Shown: positions 12,500 through 25,551, numbered from the stretch's first letter. The stretch: DNA of 64,000 nucleotides from Sitta carolinensis (GCA_032173965.1 CM063290.1:1364001-1428000); one strand, 5' to 3'. Made by a program: numbers and translations. The notes: generated by a model from the sequence alone, not told the origin.

Positions 12500-13205
12500 G
12501 GGCCAGGGGGACATGGCACCCAGGATGGACCAGGAGGGCATGGGCACTCCAGAGGACCAGGAGGGACATGGGGCACCTCCAGGAGGAGAGACCAGGAGGG
12601 ACATCATGGGGAGAGCAGGGAATGGCACTCCAGGAGAGACCAGGAGGACATGGGGCACCTCCAGGAGGACCAGGAGGGACATGGGGCACCTCCAGGAGGA
12701 GAGACCAGGAGGGACATGGGCACCTCCAGGAGGGACCAGGAGGGACATGGGGCACCTCCAGGAGGAGAGACCAGGAGGGACATGGGGCACCTCAGGAGGG
12801 ACCAGGAGGGACATGGGGCACCTCCAGGAGGAGAGACCAGGAGGGACATGGGGCACCTCCAGGAGGAGAGACCAGGAGGGACATGGGGCACCTCCAGGAG
12901 AGACCAGGAGGGACATGGGGCACCTCCAGGAGGAAGACCAGGAGGGACATGGGGCACCTCCAGGAGAGACCAGGAGGGACATGGGGCACCTCAGGAGGAC
13001 CAGGAGGGACATGGGGACCTCCAGGAGAGACCAGGAGGGACATGGGGCACCTCCAGGGAGGACCAGGAGGGACCAGGGGCCAGGAGGGACCAGAAGGGTC
13101 CAAGGGCAGCATTTCCAGGAGGGTCCAGGGGCACCTCCAAGGGTCAGGAGAGACCAGGAGGTCAGGGGCACCTCCAGGAGAGATCAGGAGCACCTCTAAG
13201 AGGGA
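12500..13205. repeat. G/A-rich minisatellite, unit about 35 bp, about 20 copies
   Basis: The units contain GACCAGGAGGGACATGGGGC and ACCTCCAGGAGGAGA. Exact units of 35 bp (12841 and 12876) alternate with shorter ones of about 30-33 bp. Three overlapping frames remain open on the + strand, including one of 511 codons reaching from 12286 to 13821 across unrelated CR1 sequence. That shows the openness is compositional. Confidence 0.92.
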
Positions 13206-13289
13206 CCACCTAGAGGGAATCCTGCAGTGCTCTGGGAGGGAGGGGAGGTGGAATCCCACCCATCCATGGTGGATGTCTCCCACTGCCCC

Positions 13290-13830
13290 AGGTGCTTCCA
13301 GCTCATCCAGCCCAGCTTTGGGCACTGCCCAGGGTCCAGGGGCAGCCCCAGCTGCTCTGGGAATTCCCAGGATCACCAGGCTGGAAGAAACCGCCAGGAT
13401 CAGGAGTCCAACCCAGACCTGGCCCCAGTGCCACAGCCAGCCCTGCCCACCCTCCCAGGGAGCAATTCCCAATTCCCAAAATCCCACCCAGCCACCCGGG
13501 GATTCCCAATCCCTCCCCAGCGGAGCAATTCATCCAGTCTCCCCCCCAGCCCTCCCAGGGAGTACGCAATGCTCCAGCAATTCCCAATTCCCAACCCCAG
13601 CCCCTCCCAGGGAGCTTCCACAGTCTCCCCCTCCAGAGCATTCCCAATCGTCTCCCCCAGCCCTGCCAGAGCCATTCCCTGTCCCGTGTCCCCAGCCCCT
13701 CCCCAGCTCTCCTGCAGCCCCTCCAGCCCTGCCAGGGGCTCGGAGCTCTCCCTGGAGCCTTCTCCTCTCCAGGAGCCCCCCAGCTCTCCCAGCCCGGCCC
13801 CAGCCCTGCCATAATCCCTGAGCCCATTCC
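13290..13830 (-). mobile_element. CR1 LINE fragment with internally expanded segment
   Basis: On the minus strand the order is the CR1 order: GAGAAGGCTCCAGGGAGAGC, GGGCTGGAGGGGCTGCAGGA, several degenerate copies of the GGGAATTGCTCCCTGGGAGG segment (13450-13640), then AGCTGGGGCTGCCCCTGGAC and AAGCTGGGCTGG. The middle segment has been amplified three to four times, which is not part of a normal CR1 copy. Confidence 0.75.
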
Positions 13831-14115
13831 CCTCAAAGCTGGAACTGCAAAGATTGATTTCATTTATTCATGGGCACTCCTTGCTCCAACCCCGCATTTC
13901 CACCCCAACATTTCCTGCCTCTGCTTCTCCTCATCCCCAGATTGCCATCATTTTTTGGGGATGCTCTCCTGCCTTTGTCCCTGCCAGGAATTCCCAATTC
14001 CCGATCTCCCTTCTGGCAGTGGGAGCCATTCCCTGTCCCCAGTCTCAGCTCTCCTGCAGCCCCTCCAGGCTCTGGAAGGGCTCTGAGCTCTCCTGAGCCT
14101 CCTCCAGGCTCAAGG
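13670..14115 (-). repeat. Duplicated compound CR1 block, copy 1
   Basis: A block made of a CR1 piece, about 130 bp of unrelated sequence (AAAGATTGATTTCATTTATT and following) and a second CR1 piece is repeated nearly base for base at 33951-34370. The shared non-CR1 spacer and identical junctions argue for duplication of the compound block, not two independent insertions. Confidence 0.7.
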
Positions 14116-15107
14116 TATGGAGACAATTTGGGATAAATCCTGTAGACCTAAAAATAATAAATTCTTCTTTCAGATTCAACCAGTAAAAGCCCTTTTTTTT
14201 TTTTTTTTCCTTCTTGTTTCACTAACAACGTTTAAATGGAGCAAAACTGCATAGCAAACTTTAGGAAATGATGACTAATTAGTGATTTTAGTACTAGTAA
14301 TTAGTAATAATGTAGTGTTAACTGATTCCCTGCATCCCTCACGGGCTGGTTTCCCCTTTATTGCCAGGGCAGTCAAATCACCCTCCAAGAGGTGATGTTG
14401 GAATTAGGTAGAACCTGGAGCTGATGGAAGCAGGAACCTTCTCCTTGCTCATTGGGTTGAAATTTGGGTAATTTTAATTTGGTTTCCATTGGATTTCATC
14501 TTTTCTTTTCCATAGCAAGATGTGTTAAGGATAAATTTTGCCTCTGAATTTTTGCTTTTCAGAGTTTTTCACTTGGATACTTTGGTCCTTTTTTTTTTTT
14601 TGCAGCTGCCTTTCTGTAAAATTCCTCCCATTTTCTCTCTGGACATTTGTATTTTTTGCAGCTTTCAGGAATTGCCCCCCAAGCTCCAGCATGGCTGAGG
14701 AATTCCTCACCATTCCTACTCTCCCTCCCCTTGGAAAGGGGCATGGAATTCCCTTGTGGGAATGGTGACAAAGCAGAACCAGGAGGCACCAAATGTGGAT
14801 TTGAGAAACAGCCCCGTGCCCTGGCCCTGTGCTCCTTCCCCATGGAAATAGTGGGATAATTACATTAAAAATGTGGATTTTAAACCTGGCTCCCGGGGCA
14901 TTGCTACAGCACAACCTGAGGGTTTCATTCTCTCTGTGAGCATTAGGATAATCAATGTTTTTTAGGTGTTGCAGGTAAATATTTGTATTAAAATCAAAAA
15001 TTTGCCACACTGGAGAAATTACCCAGCTTTGCCATTTCAGAGTTAAACAGAAATCGTTGCAGACAAGGGTTTAGCAACTGTTTAGAACTTTTGTTCTTCT
15101 CTTACAG

Positions 15108-15144
15108 GGACTCTGCAAACATCAAAGCTGGATTAGAACATCTG
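15108..15144 (+). CDS. RSRC1: RSRC1 internal coding exon (37 nt)
   Basis: The acceptor is a pyrimidine-rich tract ending TTCTCTTACAG, and the donor is GTAAGT, a full consensus. The first G finishes a codon from the previous exon (phase 2); the remaining 36 bases read DSANIKAGLEHL and end on a codon boundary (phase 0). As I remember human RSRC1, the matching stretch is GESGNIKAGLEHLP, so the core NIKAGLEHL is identical. The segment links the RS-rich half to the coiled-coil half. Other frames across the exon meet stops (TTAG in frame two). The exon is very small and sits alone in AT-rich intron with no repeats touching it. The identification depends on the agreement of splice sites, phase and peptide with the next two exons. 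Confidence 0.92.
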
Positions 15145-16140
15145 GTAAGTTTTAATTTTCTCTTGAACATTTGCATCGTCTTTGATATCTGCATTCCAAA
15201 TGAACACTTTTGAATGAGCTTTGAATACCTTGAATTGAGAAAGTCAACCATTTCCCAGAGGGTCAGGCTACTGTTATTATGTGAAGGCACTCACATTTTC
15301 ATTTATCTCCCCATTTCAAGGGAATTTTAATTTTTTTAAATTACTTTTTTTTGATGTCGAGATGAAATAAACCGGACTACAATCCTTGGATTGATGATTG
15401 CCTTAATTATAAACAAAAATTGTTTGGTGTTGGATTTTTGGCATATCCTGATCTGAAAACAACAAACTTGTGATTAAAAAAAAAAATACAAAAAAAAAAA
15501 AAAGAGAGAGAGAGAGCTGGGGACACAATCAAATATTGCATGCATAAATCTGGTGTGTTTGAGTCATTTGGAGGCTTTGAAAGAAGTGCACAGCTTTGTG
15601 TTTTCTCTTGTCTTTGCTTTATGAATAATGGATCGACTTAAATTCCATTCAGGGCTGCAGTAGGAAATAATAATTGAGGTGCAAAATATTTCTGGTGTAA
15701 GTAAACATATTAAAGCCACAAGTGATGGCAAGCCAGGCTTAGCATTAAAAACTCCTCAGTTGATCAAAACTGGGGGAAATAAAATCTTGTCACCAGTCAG
15801 AAGCTGGTTGAGCCTCACATGTTGGTACCAGCAATCAGTGAGACATTAAATGGTTGATCTAAAGTGATTATTAAATCCCATTAAATTAAAATATTCACTG
15901 TTAATGGCACATCCATCCTGAGAAGGGTTTCATTTTTTCAGGGAATATCCAGCTAATCCCTGTGGTCCAGAGCTGTTAAAGCCCTCGTGTGTCACCCTGG
16001 ACACAATCACTGTCCTCTGGATTTCCCAATTTGGGAATCACTTGGGGAGCTGGGGCACAATCTCTCCTTGGGGTGGCACTGGGGGGGCTTTAAGGTCCTC
16101 CAAAAAAAAAACCCCAAACCCCAACAAAGATCCCTCCTCC

Positions 16141-16440
16141 TTTATTCAGTGTTAGCATTTGATCAAGTATTTATTTTATTAAATGTCAGTGTTTATTTCC
16201 TTAATTCAGGGTTAGCATTTGATCAAGTATTTATTTTATTAAATATCAATGTTTATTTCCTTTATTCAGGGTTAGCATTTGATCAAGTATTTATTTTATT
16301 AAATATCAATGTTTATTTCCTTAATTCAGGGTTAGCATTTGATCAAGTATTTATTTTATTAAATATCAATGTTTATTTCCTTAATTCAGGGTTACTATTT
16401 GATCAAGTATTTATTTAATTAGATGTCAGTGTTTATTTCC
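16141..16440. repeat. 60-bp tandem repeat, 5 copies
   Basis: The unit holds GGGTTAGCATTTGATCAAGT and ATTTATTTTATTAAATATCA at a strict 60-bp period. Copies 2 to 4 are almost identical and the outer copies diverge. The frame stays open because 60 is a multiple of three. Confidence 0.95.
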
Positions 16441-16714
16441 TGGCTGTCCCTGGGGTTCCCATGGGGGTTTGGTTGCAGGGCTGGCTCCTCCCTGGGCTTT
16501 CTCACCTTCCTCAGGTGGCCACTGGACGGCCACATCTGGGAGTCCCTGGCTTCCTCACGAGCTGGAAACCAAGCAGCCAGTTATTTGTGTTCACAAACAA
16601 TTAATTAACGCTCTTAATGTGAGTAATTATGTCTGTCTCACTGTCCTGGCAGAATTCCATGCTGGTCAGTCATGCTCTGCAGGCTGGAGATGTCTCTTGT
16701 GTCTTGGCCCCTTC

Positions 16715-17055
16715 TCACAGGCAGTGAGGCTGGGCTGGGGAGGTTTATCCACCCTGGCCAAAGGGATTTTTGTGTCCAGGGACATTCCAAATTCCCTTCT
16801 CATGGGGAGTGAGGCTGGGCTGGGGAGGTTTATCCACCCTTGGCCAAAGGGATTTTTGTGTCCAGGGGCATTCCAAATTCCCTTCTCATGGAGAGTGAGG
16901 CTGGGCTGGGGAGGTTTATCCACCCTTGGCCAAAGGGATTTTTGTGTCCAGGGGCATTCCAAATTCCCTTCTCATGGGGAGTGAGGCTGGGCTGGGGAGG
17001 TTTATCCACCTGTGGCCAAAGTGGTTTTTGTGTCCAGGGACATTCCAAATTTCCC
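16715..17055. repeat. 86-bp tandem repeat, 4 copies
   Basis: AGGTTTATCCACC recurs at 16741, 16826, 16912 and 16998, giving spacings of 85, 86 and 86 bp. Each unit also has GGGATTTTTGTGTCCAGGGG and GTGAGGCTGGGCTGGGG. The copies differ at only a few positions, so the array is young or homogenised. Confidence 0.95.
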
Positions 17056-17589
17056 TCTGGATGGGCTGGAGAGCCCCTGAGTGTCCAGCTTGGGAGGAGC
17101 CTTTGGAGGAGCAGTGCTGGCTCTGGCTGTGTCCTCACCTGTCAGGACCAGTGGCTGATGGACCCTTAGGGCCAGGGCCAGCATCCCAAACACCCCCCTT
17201 GCCCAGCAGCAGCCTGGCCCTTGGAAACGTGTCCAGCTCCTTCAGGAGCTCAGGTTCATACCAGGTCATCACTGCAGAAGGTCAGTGGCTGATGAATACC
17301 CATGGAAAATGGATCTGTCTGGCTCCCCGTGCCCGTGGGGCGAAATGCCCCTGCAGTGGGGTTTGTGGGGAGCTCAGATTAAATCCACGTGCTCACACCA
17401 CTCCTGTTTGCTCCCAGCTCTTGCTGCTGTCAGCTGCAGATGTGACTCAGGCAGTGGTGGGATCAATTAGAGGCAGCACGATCTCGTGGCAGAATATTCA
17501 AAGGCTCGTGGCACTTCCTTGTTGGCGACAGCGACAAATTTTGTGGGAACTTTGTCAGAGTTTTCCCCTGTCACTTCCCATTAGCAGCA

Positions 17590-18900
17590 GGCTCTGAAAC
17601 CAGAGCAGCTCCACGCAGAGCAGCTCTTTAATAGTCTGTCTTTATTAAAAGAAGTGAACTTTGATCACTCCTTTCCCAGCGAGGCAGAGGTCCCTGCCCG
17701 TGCCGGGCGCCCTTTGCGCCTTTCTCTCGCTCTCCTTGGGCGCGTGTTCACCCCATACATTGTCCTGCACCCTAAATCCAGCCCGAGTCCTGCTCTGGGG
17801 GGCTGAGAGCAGTGATCAGCTGGAGTCACCGAGCCCAGGGTGAAAGATCCGGGCTGTGATTCTCCCTGGCATCCCCATCCCAGCCCCGGCACGCGCGGGT
17901 GCTGCTCCCAATCGCGCCGGCGGTTTGTTCGCGAATTCCCGCAATTTGATCGCGCCTGATGAAAAGCTGACAAGATTTCCACAGCGCCCCATTAGATGAA
18001 AGCAGCGTGAAACCAGAGGTTAATCTGCAAACAGATTTTCCTGCTTATTACTCTAATGATTCCATCAGATTTGATGTAGCAGGCTGCGAGGCGTCTCTCG
18101 GCAGGCGCGGCGTGCCGGGGTTTGATCTCGGCGCTCATTAAACGCCGTGGTAATTTGGGTGACCCCTGCCCAGGTGCACAGCTCCCGGTAATTGCACGGC
18201 ATTCTGATGGGGAAATTACTGGCGAGAGAGAGAGAGAACCCCCGGTATTGAGCCCCCGCTCGGCGAGTGGCAAAACTAACAAAAGAAATATTGCATTAAT
18301 TTTCAAATGATGATATTCCATTTAGTGCCTGCGCCCCATATATCAAAATCGCAGAACTGCTCAGTTACTGGCTGCTCTTAATCTTAATGGTATCTGTGGA
18401 TGTCAAGGGCATGGAGGAAATTAAATCGGAAAGTGCAGATAGACCTAAGAAGACATTATCTCTTGATGATTGCAGTTTTGATAGGTATTTCAGTGAATTT
18501 CATTTTCGCAGAATGGTGGAAGATGAGTTAGCCACCAGATTTTCTCATTTTTCTTCCCCGTGATTTATGTGAGTTGAGTATAAAACTTTTTATGGGAGTG
18601 CAGTTACGGCGGCTGGGAGGTAAATTAATGCACTGGGTTTCCATCTCGGCCCCGCGCCGGTGTCAGAGCCCTACACACGTAATGGGGGCCATCATTATTC
18701 AGGCTTGTTTACATTCAAAATATGTAATGAAATCTGTTCAGAATAATGAGGGAAATAAAAGTTTAGAAAATTGTAAAGGTCATGAAGTTTGAGAAATGAT
18801 GCAATGCTCCCAAAATAACATTTAGGCAATATAAATTACATTATTATGCACCAAGTCTGCCTTATAGAGACATGAAGATAAAGTGCTTTCGACGAGTAAA
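17590..18900. promoter_or_regulatory. CpG-rich block joined to a long conserved-looking element
   Basis: From about 17690 to 18170 CpG is far commoner than in the flanks (for example GGGCGCGTG, GGCACGCGCGGG, ATCGCGCCGGCGG, TCGCGAATTCCCGC). It is followed by about 700 bp of unique AT-rich sequence without repeats. No splice-linked exon or ORF of note is present. In birds such blocks are often deeply conserved regulatory DNA; here the neighbour SHOX2 is a plausible target. Both claims are inference. Confidence 0.4.
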
Positions 18901-20729
18901 ATGCTGTTAGTGCTCTCTGAAGTATGAGGATGTGTAAAATGTTTCTGATTTCATATTCTGGTTTTGTGCATATTGTGGAAAAATATATAAAGGAACTTTA
19001 TGGAGGGCAGTGGCTGCTTCCCTATCCCCAAGTTTCAATAAATGCATTTCCTGGGAGGGTTTTCTCCAGCAAACAAACGCTTTGGCAGGAGTGTAATTGA
19101 TTTTTAATCTAATTATTGTGGCCACCAGTGAATTCATCTTATTGGGGGGTTCTTTCTCCTCTTCTTTTGGGGATTTTTTTTTTTTTTTTTGGAGATCTTT
19201 GATCTGAACGTGTTTTATTGCAGATTCTGAAGAGGGATCTTGGCACAATACTGAGATGAAGCATAAATTTGCCCAACTCTCTGTGGTCTGCACCTCAAAT
19301 ACAAATCTCTGCACCCTGGTTTTCTGCAGGTGCTCCTCAGAATAATTACATTTTGCCCTGCGGGTTTTTTATATTGTATTTTATGTGTTTTATATTGTAT
19401 TTATTTGTCAGAAGCAGCAGCTAAAAGCGTGAAGCACGAGTCATTTTTGGAAAAGTTAAACCAGCAAAAGCTGTGCCAGCCCTAAAACTGGGTGCAGTGG
19501 GGGTGAGTTGATCACTGAAAGTGAGAGCAAAGGGAAAATGCACTTTTATTCCAAGTATAGAACCTTGGTTAAGTTAATGCCTGTGCAATTAGGCACCATT
19601 TGGGGTAGATAATCAGGCTATTTTCAAACTGAGTGCTAATTTAGAACCCACCAGATCTCGTGATATTTGAAATGCTTTTCATTTTCAATTTTTTTTTCCT
19701 ATTAATTTTCAATTGCTGCATTTCAATGCAAAAATTCCAAAAGGGATAGGATTCCCTTTTTCTGAAAAAACTCTGATTTATTTAGAGAAAACTCCTCTCT
19801 TAGTGGAAAAATTAATCAAATATTAACTGCTCCTTTGGTTAATTAATCCCTGGTACCTGTTGGTTGTGCTCCTGTTCTTCCAGCCTTGGCTGGAGCTGTT
19901 TCCAAAGCAGTTTGTGATGTGTTAATTAAAAAATGCTCATTTCAGAACCTGCATTTATCTGCTGCTGTTTTCATAATGCAGCAGAAATTTGAAACCGTGA
20001 CAAAAGATAAAAATCCATATTTAAGAGTTAAACATTAATAACTGTATAATTTTTGTAAGCCGTGGGGATCACTCTACCTTGAATTTTTAAAGGTGAAATG
20101 AAGAACTGGGTGAATTCCTGGAATACTGACCAGATGATGTTGATGCCACATCAGCTCTGTATCAGAATGTGGAATTTTTTTGGTGTCTGTGGCTGCATTT
20201 CCATGCAAATGTAAATCTAAGGGATGATATTCCAGGCTGCAAGGAGATAAATGGAGGGGAGGTCATTTTTTTTTTAGCCTTTAGTGCAATATTTTCCATA
20301 TCTCCTCTCTTACTAAAGAACCCACACAGAGTTTTATGGCTCTGTAAGTTCAACACTTCCAGGAATTTTTCCTTTTGGAACGACCTGGATTTACCAATTA
20401 ATTTTCTAAAATCTTATTTACAGCTCTCCCTGTTTCTGCTGGGTGTTTAATCCATTTTCCTGTATCCACTCCCCGTAGGAAGGCCTTTTCCCTTGCTTTT
20501 TCCCAGGAATATTCACTGAATATTGAATGCATTGTTGTTTTCTGGGCCTTTTAAAGGAGCCCTTGCTGCAAAAACTGCTTTGAATTCCCAAAATCCTTTC
20601 CGTGTGCCCTCCCTCTGCCCTTGGTTTGCTTCCAGCAAGCCAGTGTTGCTGATTTCTCCCATTTTGGGCTGGTTTTAGTGGGAACAAGATGGGATTTTCC
20701 CCCCTTCCTGGTGTTCAGGGTTCTCTGGA

Positions 20730-21085
20730 GATCCTGGGTTAAAATTCCAGGGAGCCACTGCAGAACTGAACTGAAAAAATCCACAATTCCAGTGAAATCC
20801 AAACGTTTTGGGGCAGTTTGGGTCCTGGGTTAAAATTCTAGGGAGCCACTGCTGAAATGAACTGAGAAATCCACAATTCCAGTGAAATCCAAACGTTTTT
20901 TTGGTGCCAATTTGGGTCCTGGTTTAAAATTCCAGGAAGCCACTGCTGAAGTGAACTAAAAATCAATAATTCCAGTGAAATCCAAACGTTTGGGTCCTGG
21001 GTTAAAACTCCAGGGAGCCACTGCTGAACTGAAAAATCCACAATTCCAGTGAAATCCAAACATTTTGGGGCAGTTTGGGTCCTGG
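20730..21085. repeat. Minisatellite, unit about 70-90 bp, 4 copies
   Basis: The unit contains GGGTCCTGGGTTAAAATTCC, AGGGAGCCACTGCTGAA and CACAATTCCAGTGAAATCC. Unit lengths differ through internal gains and losses. No coding signal. Confidence 0.9.
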
Positions 21086-22539
21086 CTGAGAGGAGGGGGA
21101 GGATTTAGGGAATTCTCAGCTCCAGGTGCTGCTGGGCTTTGGGGCAGTGTGAGATGCCCTGGATCCCAAATTTGGGTGCAAATCCCGTGGGGTGGGAAGG
21201 CTGCCATCCCAAAATCCTGGAAATTGGGAATTTCCACGCCCTTGGTTCCATCTGGGGTTTGAGTCCTGCCTGCCTGAGCTCAGGATTTGGGGATTGGGCT
21301 TTGCCATTGGTGTCCCTCTCCTTCCCAGGTTTGGTCACTGCTCTGGGAGGAGGGCAGCTCTGGGGGAGTTTTCCATCCTTCCTCTCCAATTCCAGAGGTT
21401 TTCTCCTGGCTCCAACAGCAGGAGCCACATTCCCAGCCAGGCTTTCCCTTCTAAATAAGCTGGACTCTTCCCCTCCATCGTTGGTCATGTTTTCTGTGAC
21501 CTTTGCATAAATTAAAATTGCGGTTTTCCTGCCCATTTTTTGGGTCAATGATTTCCTATTTCCTAATTAATCCATCCCTGATGCTGGATTCTTTATTTCT
21601 GTGGAAATACCACGAGCATCTGTGCATTGCATGGACAGAAATTGCCATTGTTCTGTGTTTTACAGGATTTTTTTTTCCCCTTACAGTTCACTTGGATAAA
21701 TTTAGGATGATTTTTTGGGGAGCAGGTGGATCTGTAGCCAGTCAGGACATTCCTGGCAGAGCCTGTTCCTGAGTGGTGTTGTTGATTAATTGTATCACAG
21801 GAAAAAACTCAGACATAAATATCATTTTACCATCCAATCTTTTCAACAGATTTATGTCTGAAAATGCAGGGGTTTAATTCAAATAGTGCCAGATGTGCTT
21901 ATTATATTTCTGTGCTATTAATTCAGATTAGGGTTTCTTCTCTGGGATTTTATTTTTATGTTTTTAATGTGAAAACTGTTCCTTTGTCAATCTGGAATTT
22001 GCCACCCTCAAAGACTTACATCAGGAAAAAATGACAACTGCAAATTCTCAATCTCCTTTGGTTTTATTTTTATTTTAGCATTTTATTCTCCTGTGAAGTA
22101 TCCTCTTACACAAAGAAGTATTTTCAATTTCTTTGGTAATTATTTTTTTTAATCACCCTAAGAGGAGTGAATGGCAGGGCAGGGATCCAGCATTCCTGTG
22201 ATAAACCTGTCCAAAACCCTTCTCCATCATTTGATTAAACTCTGGTTAAAAGCTGGCTGGGCTGGGGCTCCCTTGGTGCTCTCTGCTGCTGGGATTTGCT
22301 GGGAGGGGGATGGACAAAGATCCCAGGGGAAAGCAGCCCCTGGCTTAGGGAATAAATCCAAATGTCACTGTAGGTTTGATTTCCCCTGTTGGATTTCTTC
22401 CTTGGTCTCCTTTTTGCTGCCCACAACCCCAAACTGGGATTTCTCCTGAATTGCTGCTGGTTTTGGGGAATTCTCCCAGAGGGAATTGCATTTATTTATC
22501 CCCCTGCAGCTGGGCAGGCATGTCAGCCTCCTGTAGCCC

Positions 22540-22995
22540 AAACACTGGATTTTTGTAGGAATAGGGTAGGATGCTGTCCTTCAGCCTCATTCCCACATCC
22601 CAAAAAACTGGATTTTTGTAGGAATGGGTTGGGATTTTGTCCTTCAGCCTCATTCCCAATCCCAAACACTGGATTTTGTAGGAGTAGGATGGGATTTTGT
22701 CCTTCAGCCTCATTCCCATATCCTCAAACACTGGATTTTTGTAGGAATGGGATTTTGTCCTTCAGCCTCATTCCCACATCCCAAACACTGGATTTTTGTA
22801 GGAATAGGATGGGATTTTGTCCTTCAGCCTCATTCCCACATCTTCCTCCAGCTGGGACATCATTCCTGTACCCCAAACACTGGATTTTTGTAGGAATGGG
22901 ATTTTGTCATTCAGCCTTATTCCCACATCCCAAAAAACTGGATTTTTGTAGGAATGGGATGGGATTTTGTCCTTCAGCCTCATTCCCAACCCCTT
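22540..22995. repeat. Minisatellite, unit about 62 bp, 7 copies
   Basis: The unit reads CACTGGATTTTTGTAGGAAT, GGGATTTTGTCCTTCAGCC, TCATTCCCACATCCCAAA. One copy is interrupted near 22845-22870 by a CTCCAGCTGGGACATC insertion. Confidence 0.92.
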
Positions 22996-23044
22996 GGCAC
23001 GTGGCTGTTTCTCCAGGGAATCACCACTCAGGCCCCAGATGGGA

Positions 23045-23132
23045 TTTATTTTCCTTTTATTTTCCTTTTATTTTCCTTTTATTTTCCTTTTATTTTCCTT
23101 TTATTTTCCTTTTATTTTCCTTTTATTTTCCT
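23045..23132. repeat. 11-bp pyrimidine-rich tandem repeat, 8 copies
   Basis: TTTTATTTTCC is repeated almost perfectly. It is a pure T/C tract broken only by one A per unit. Confidence 0.95.
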
Positions 23133-23250
23133 TCCTCTGTGTGAATTCCATCCATGAACCCCTGGATTTAGCCCTGCCCAGCAATTCCCCTCATCCCAAC
23201 CAACCCCAACCTCTCTCAGCCCTTTTTTTAATAATAAAAAAAAAAGAAAA

Positions 23251-23266
23251 TTAGGGTTAGGGTTAG
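23251..23266 (+). repeat. Short interstitial telomere-like run
   Basis: TTAGGGTTAGGGTTAG, just over two and a half telomere units, directly after an A-rich run. A reversed piece (CCCTAACCCTAA) is at 48645-48656. Both are short enough to be chance. Confidence 0.5.
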
Positions 23267-25551
23267 AGCTTCCTCTGGGTGAACAACTTCCCCTTGGCAA
23301 TCTCCCTCGAGTTCTCAGCCCTGCCAAGTTTTCTGTTCCCTGGAATTCATTCCAAAAATTTGCTGTGGCTTTCTGACCTGTTTTGGAATTATTCCCTGTA
23401 ATTTTGGGGATAAATAATGTAAATAATTCCTCATTCAGCTGGGGAGTTTGTGTTTTGTTCACTCTTTTTCTTGTTATTTTCCTCCTCGCCCTCCTTTTGA
23501 GCTCATCAGGTGTTGGGAGAGGTTGGATCAGTGTCCTGAGGAGAGGCTGAAGCAGGAGGATGGATTTCTGTCCTGATGTGCAGCTACTTTAATTAATTAA
23601 TGTTTATTTACTGGCTGCCTGGGTATTGCTTGGATTTTGCTGCTCAGCTGGGATTTTCCCATCTCCACTTGCACCCAGAGGAATTTGACAGGAGAAAATC
23701 CACAGTGGCTCCAACCACAGCTCACTCTGCATTTCCAGTTTTCACCTGTCTGTAAATTGGGAGTTGGATTCTTTCCATTGAACAGGTTTGAGACCCACAT
23801 CCCCTCTGCAAGTCAAACCTGGAGCTGCAGTTTCAGGGATTTCCTGGGAATGCTGAGGGCTGGGTTTGTCTTTAGCAAATGCAAAGAGAAAAGATTTGTG
23901 TAACCCCCCAGAACTGCTCACCATCACCAGGAGTTTGTCAGGCTGTTAGCCAGTGCTTGAAGACAGGAAAATAACATTTACCTGTAGGTAAATTTTACCC
24001 CAGGAGTGGCACCTGTCCAGTTTTAGCCCATACTGGATGTTTTCCATAGGAAATTCCATAATGATAAAAGTTCAGGGAGGCAATTCCAACTCCAGTGCTG
24101 CAGCATCATGCGCTGCTGGAATCCTGGGATAAAAGTTTTCCAGGGCTGCCAAGAGCCACATGCTCTGCTCACAGAATTCCCAGGGGCTGGAACTTGGGAC
24201 TCTCTTTAGTAACTGCATGTTTCTCAAATTTTTTTCCTTTTTTTTTTAACTTTAATATTGTTTCCTCTGTCAAGAATGTTTACTGGTCATCCCAAATAGC
24301 AGGAATAATTTCAAAAATACATTTTAAAGCTGAATTTAATAGTTCTAATCTATTAATTAGTTGAGAAGCTGAATCTCCCTTGGAATGGAATATTTGGCAT
24401 TTCTGGATCTGCCCACCACACTCAGCACTTGTTTCCTGGAGCTGTGAGTGACAGGCAACTTGTGTGGGGATTTTTACACAAAACCCCCAAATTCAGAGTT
24501 GTGAGACTGGTTTAGTGTAGTTCTGTTCAAATAACTATTTATGAAAGGAGTAGTGATGGAGTGCAGTGGATGAACTGCAAAGAGACACAAGTTAAATTAA
24601 AAAAATTCAAGTTCTTAAGTTCAATTAAAAATTGAATGATCTAATCCAATTTTTGCTTGAAATATTAAAAGCTGTTATTAGTCACAGGGGTGTTGCTGGT
24701 GGAGTATCCTGTGGAATAGCATCCTTTGCTGAGCTGGGATTCCAGGGTCTCACCAGGCACTTCTGGAAAATCCATTGCTGGGGATGACCTCAGGTGGTTT
24801 TACAGTCTGCTTGTTAAGGAATTTTAGGGAATTCCTCTCCTGCTTTTGCAGTCAGTGGGCTCCTTCACCAGCTGCCATTAGAAATATTTCTTTTTGTTTT
24901 TTTTTTCTTTACTCTCTCTGAATTCTTCTCCTCCTGTGTTACACTTAAGACCATAAGGCAAGTACAGGGTTGATTTTGCTCGACATCACTCTGGCCATGT
25001 TCCCTCCACCAATCACTTCACCATTCTGAAGTTTCCTGAGGCTCTTGCTGAATTTTTTCACTTCATGGCCCCTCAATCAATACTGACTCAGGAGCTGCTT
25101 GTTCTCCCCCCTTGCTCCTGGCGTGGTCGAGGCTCTAATTGTGCTTTCCAGCTGAAATCCCCTCTGTCCTTTCCTTCTCGCAGTGCTGGCCTCACCCACC
25201 AGTTGGAGGGATGTTTTCTAGGGCCGAGCCACTCACCTTGATTGCAGCATCCCCCCTGCACCCCTCGGCTGGGGTTTATTGATGGAGGGGCAGGCTCCTC
25301 CATCCCACTGCTGGGCACTCAGTAATGAACGCCCGGGCAGAGGGGAGGAGCTGCTGGGGCTGCTCCCACTGCAGGGAAAAGAGGAATTGGGGTCTCCCCT
25401 GCCTTGTCCCATCCCTAACCCCATGGGAGGGGTGGGGAAAGGAGCTTGGAGCCCCCCAGAGCAGCGGGGTCAGCTGGCTCTGGTGCTGGCAGGGAGGTTG
25501 GGGCAGCTGCTCTTGCTTCCCTCCTCTGGAGCCTGCCTGGTGTTTGCTCTT

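Larger units (their letters stand above)
1..15107 (+). other. RSRC1: RSRC1 intron, 3' part (upstream intron)
   Basis: No exon, RNA gene or convincing second gene was found between the window start and the 37-nt exon. The intron carries CR1 fragments, minisatellites at 0.41, 10.68 and 12.5 kb, and unique stretches listed separately. In 650-2450, 4560-6440, 6550-8750, 8830-9600 and 14160-15090 I see only unremarkable AT-rich intron with homopolymer runs (for example T runs near 3484, 9340 and 9500). The RS-rich exons that should precede the 37-nt exon were looked for as AGA/CGN-Ser dipeptide runs with splice sites and were not seen. Confidence 0.75.

Noticed and set aside
12286..13821. 511-codon frame on the + strand
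   Set aside because: It runs from unique intron through a 35-bp minisatellite into a reversed CR1. No protein family spans such unrelated parts.
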